DNA of 5,302 nt from contig MEYI01000048.1 in NCBI GenBank assembly GCA_001773975.1, positions 1,326 to 6,627 of the forward strand, in the 5' to 3' direction. The DNA comes from Candidatus Azambacteria bacterium RBG_16_47_10 (GTDB taxonomy: Bacteria; Patescibacteriota; Minisyncoccia; GWC2-36-17; WO2-46-25). Position 1 is the first letter of the stretch. Each line of letters starts with the position of its first letter. Both the position numbers and the translations under genes were made by a program. The notes beneath the pieces were generated by a model. That model ran no database searches. It had not been told where the DNA came from and saw only the letters and a list, made by a program, of their open reading frames with translations. Shown here piece by piece: positions 4,488 through 5,302 of this stretch.

Positions 4488-5302
4488 ATGAAACGACTAG
4501 TATCGAGCGGTGTAAGCGTTTTTCTTATAGCGGCATTTTCAATCGGCACGTTCGGGTTTGCATTTGCCGAGGCCGAAGATCCCACTATTTCCCACAGAAA
4601 AATAGTGGTTTTTAAGGATGGCGTTTCTGATGCAGAAAAGGCTCGGATCGTTGCGAACGCGCGAGCATCACGCGTAAAATGGCTGCGCAATGACAATCTG
4701 CTTGTGGTGAATGCCGATCTCGCTGCGGAAGTGCGGTTGGCAAAAAATGCAAAAGTGGCGCGCGTTGAAGATGATATCGTAGTGGAGGCGCTTGATCTTC
4801 TAGAAACGTTAGGATCGAAAAAACCGGGAACATCAACCCCAACACAGGTCATGCCGTGGGGGATCGACCGGATCGATGCTGATCACGTGTGGGAGCTCGG
4901 GGAAAGCGGGAATGGTGTGCGCATCGGTGTCATTGATACCGGTATCAGCGCAACACACCCTGATCTCGTCGGAAATATCAAAGGAGGAGTAAGCGAAGTT
5001 AATTATACGTCATATTGGAATGATGATAACGGCCATGGGTCGCATGTCGCCGGTATTGTGGCTGCGACAAATAACACGATCGGCGTTGTCGGGGGCGCGC
5101 CTTCAGCACATATGTATGCGATCAAGGTTCTTGATCGCCGAGGTTCCGGGTATCTTTCCGATGTGATCAACGGCATTGATTGGGCGATCACAAACAATAT
5201 GCAGGTGATTAATATGAGCTTGGGTACTGATGCAAATGTTCAGTCGCTTCACGATGCGGTCATCCGCGCATACAAGGCGGGGATCGTTGTGGTTGCGGCG
5301 GC
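4488..5302 (+). CDS. Secreted subtilisin-family (S8) serine protease, 5' part
   Basis: An open frame of 271 codons that runs off the right edge of the window. Residues 1-27 form a signal peptide (MKRL n-region, hydrophobic core, AFA|EA cleavage site), so the protein is exported. Residues 36-101 (RKIVVFKDGVSDAEKARIV onward) look like an inhibitor-I9-type propeptide that would assist folding and be cleaved off. A linker rich in Ser/Thr/Pro/Lys (109-120) leads to the catalytic domain, which opens with PWGIDRIDADHVW. Catalytic Asp is D150 in GVIDTGI and catalytic His is H183 in NGHGSHVAG, at subtilisin-like spacing. VINMSLG (240-246) is the conserved substrate-binding strand. The window ends at VVVAA, just before the expected oxyanion-hole Asn, and about 70 residues before the expected catalytic Ser, so activity cannot be confirmed. 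The start is fixed by the signal peptide; there is no Shine-Dalgarno site (AAAAAGACCAT precedes the ATG). A terminator-like hairpin lies within codons 32-42. Confidence 0.93.
   Translation, partial: MKRLVSSGVSVFLIAAFSIGTFGFAFAEAEDPTISHRKIVVFKDGVSDAEKARIVANARASRVKWLRNDNLLVVNADLAAEVRLAKNAKVARVEDDIVVEALDLLETLGSKKPGTSTPTQVMPWGIDRIDADHVWELGESGNGVRIGVIDTGISATHPDLVGNIKGGVSEVNYTSYWNDDNGHGSHVAGIVAATNNTIGVVGGAPSAHMYAIKVLDRRGSGYLSDVINGIDWAITNNMQVINMSLGTDANVQSLHDAVIRAYKAGIVVVAA
4582..4613 (+). terminator. Terminator-like hairpin inside the protease coding start
   Basis: CCACTATTT (4582-4590) and AAATAGTGG (4600-4608) are perfect 9-bp complements around a 9-nt loop, followed at once by TTTTT (4609-4613). 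That is the layout of an intrinsic terminator on the + strand, but it lies in frame within codons 32-42 of the S8 protease, between signal peptide and propeptide. Only three of nine pairs are GC and the T-run is short, so strength is doubtful. It could act as an attenuator when translation lags, as an RNA structure, or be chance. Confidence 0.38.

Noticed and set aside
4403..4852. Open frame on the - strand (149 codons) opposite the protease start
   Set aside because: The + frame gives a signal peptide, propeptide and S8 catalytic domain in order. The antisense product is a Ser/Ala/Thr/Arg-rich shadow.

Overview
The window most likely comes from a member of the Candidate Phyla Radiation (Patescibacteria). 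I base this on the style of the signalling proteins: a histidine kinase with an H-box reading ASHQLRTPLS, stand-alone receivers with motifs such as WLDHYL and YYVKAD, an EYFMG-type extracytoplasmic module, and the lack of Shine-Dalgarno sequences at every start. Base composition looks close to balanced. TGA is used as a stop (4108-4110), so the UGA=Gly code of Gracilibacteria/Absconditabacteria does not apply. This assignment is recognition from memory, not a database result.

Layout, all on the + strand. Positions 1-50 hold the probable last codons of an upstream gene. Positions 51-195 are an AT-rich spacer with a weak terminator-like hairpin, a near-perfect direct repeat and a possible promoter. 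Positions 196-4110 look like one operon: a four-membrane-segment hybrid-sensor histidine kinase (196-3006), a single-domain receiver (3018-3419), a second single-domain receiver (3430-3813) and a 97-residue membrane-anchored coiled-coil protein (3817-4110). Gaps between these genes are 11, 10 and 3 bases. A glutaredoxin-like protein (4174-4410) has its own good promoter, whose -35 box overlaps the stop codon of the preceding gene. A secreted subtilisin-family (S8) protease starts at 4488, behind a near-consensus promoter, and runs off the right edge before its catalytic serine.

How they may work together: the kinase reads an extracytoplasmic signal through a Cache domain, and perhaps also through a Cys/His/Met-containing N-terminal module, and passes phosphate to one or both receivers. 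Neither receiver has an output domain, so any response must come from a partner protein outside the window. The glutaredoxin and the protease appear to be independent transcription units.

Points worth a second look: the kinase N-terminal module fusion, the two output-less receivers, the coiled-coil partner, a perfect 9-bp hairpin with a U-tract inside the protease coding start, about threefold excess of GATC, uniform absence of Shine-Dalgarno sites, and a G-rich spacer in the glutaredoxin promoter. I see no mobile element, CRISPR array, tRNA or rRNA.
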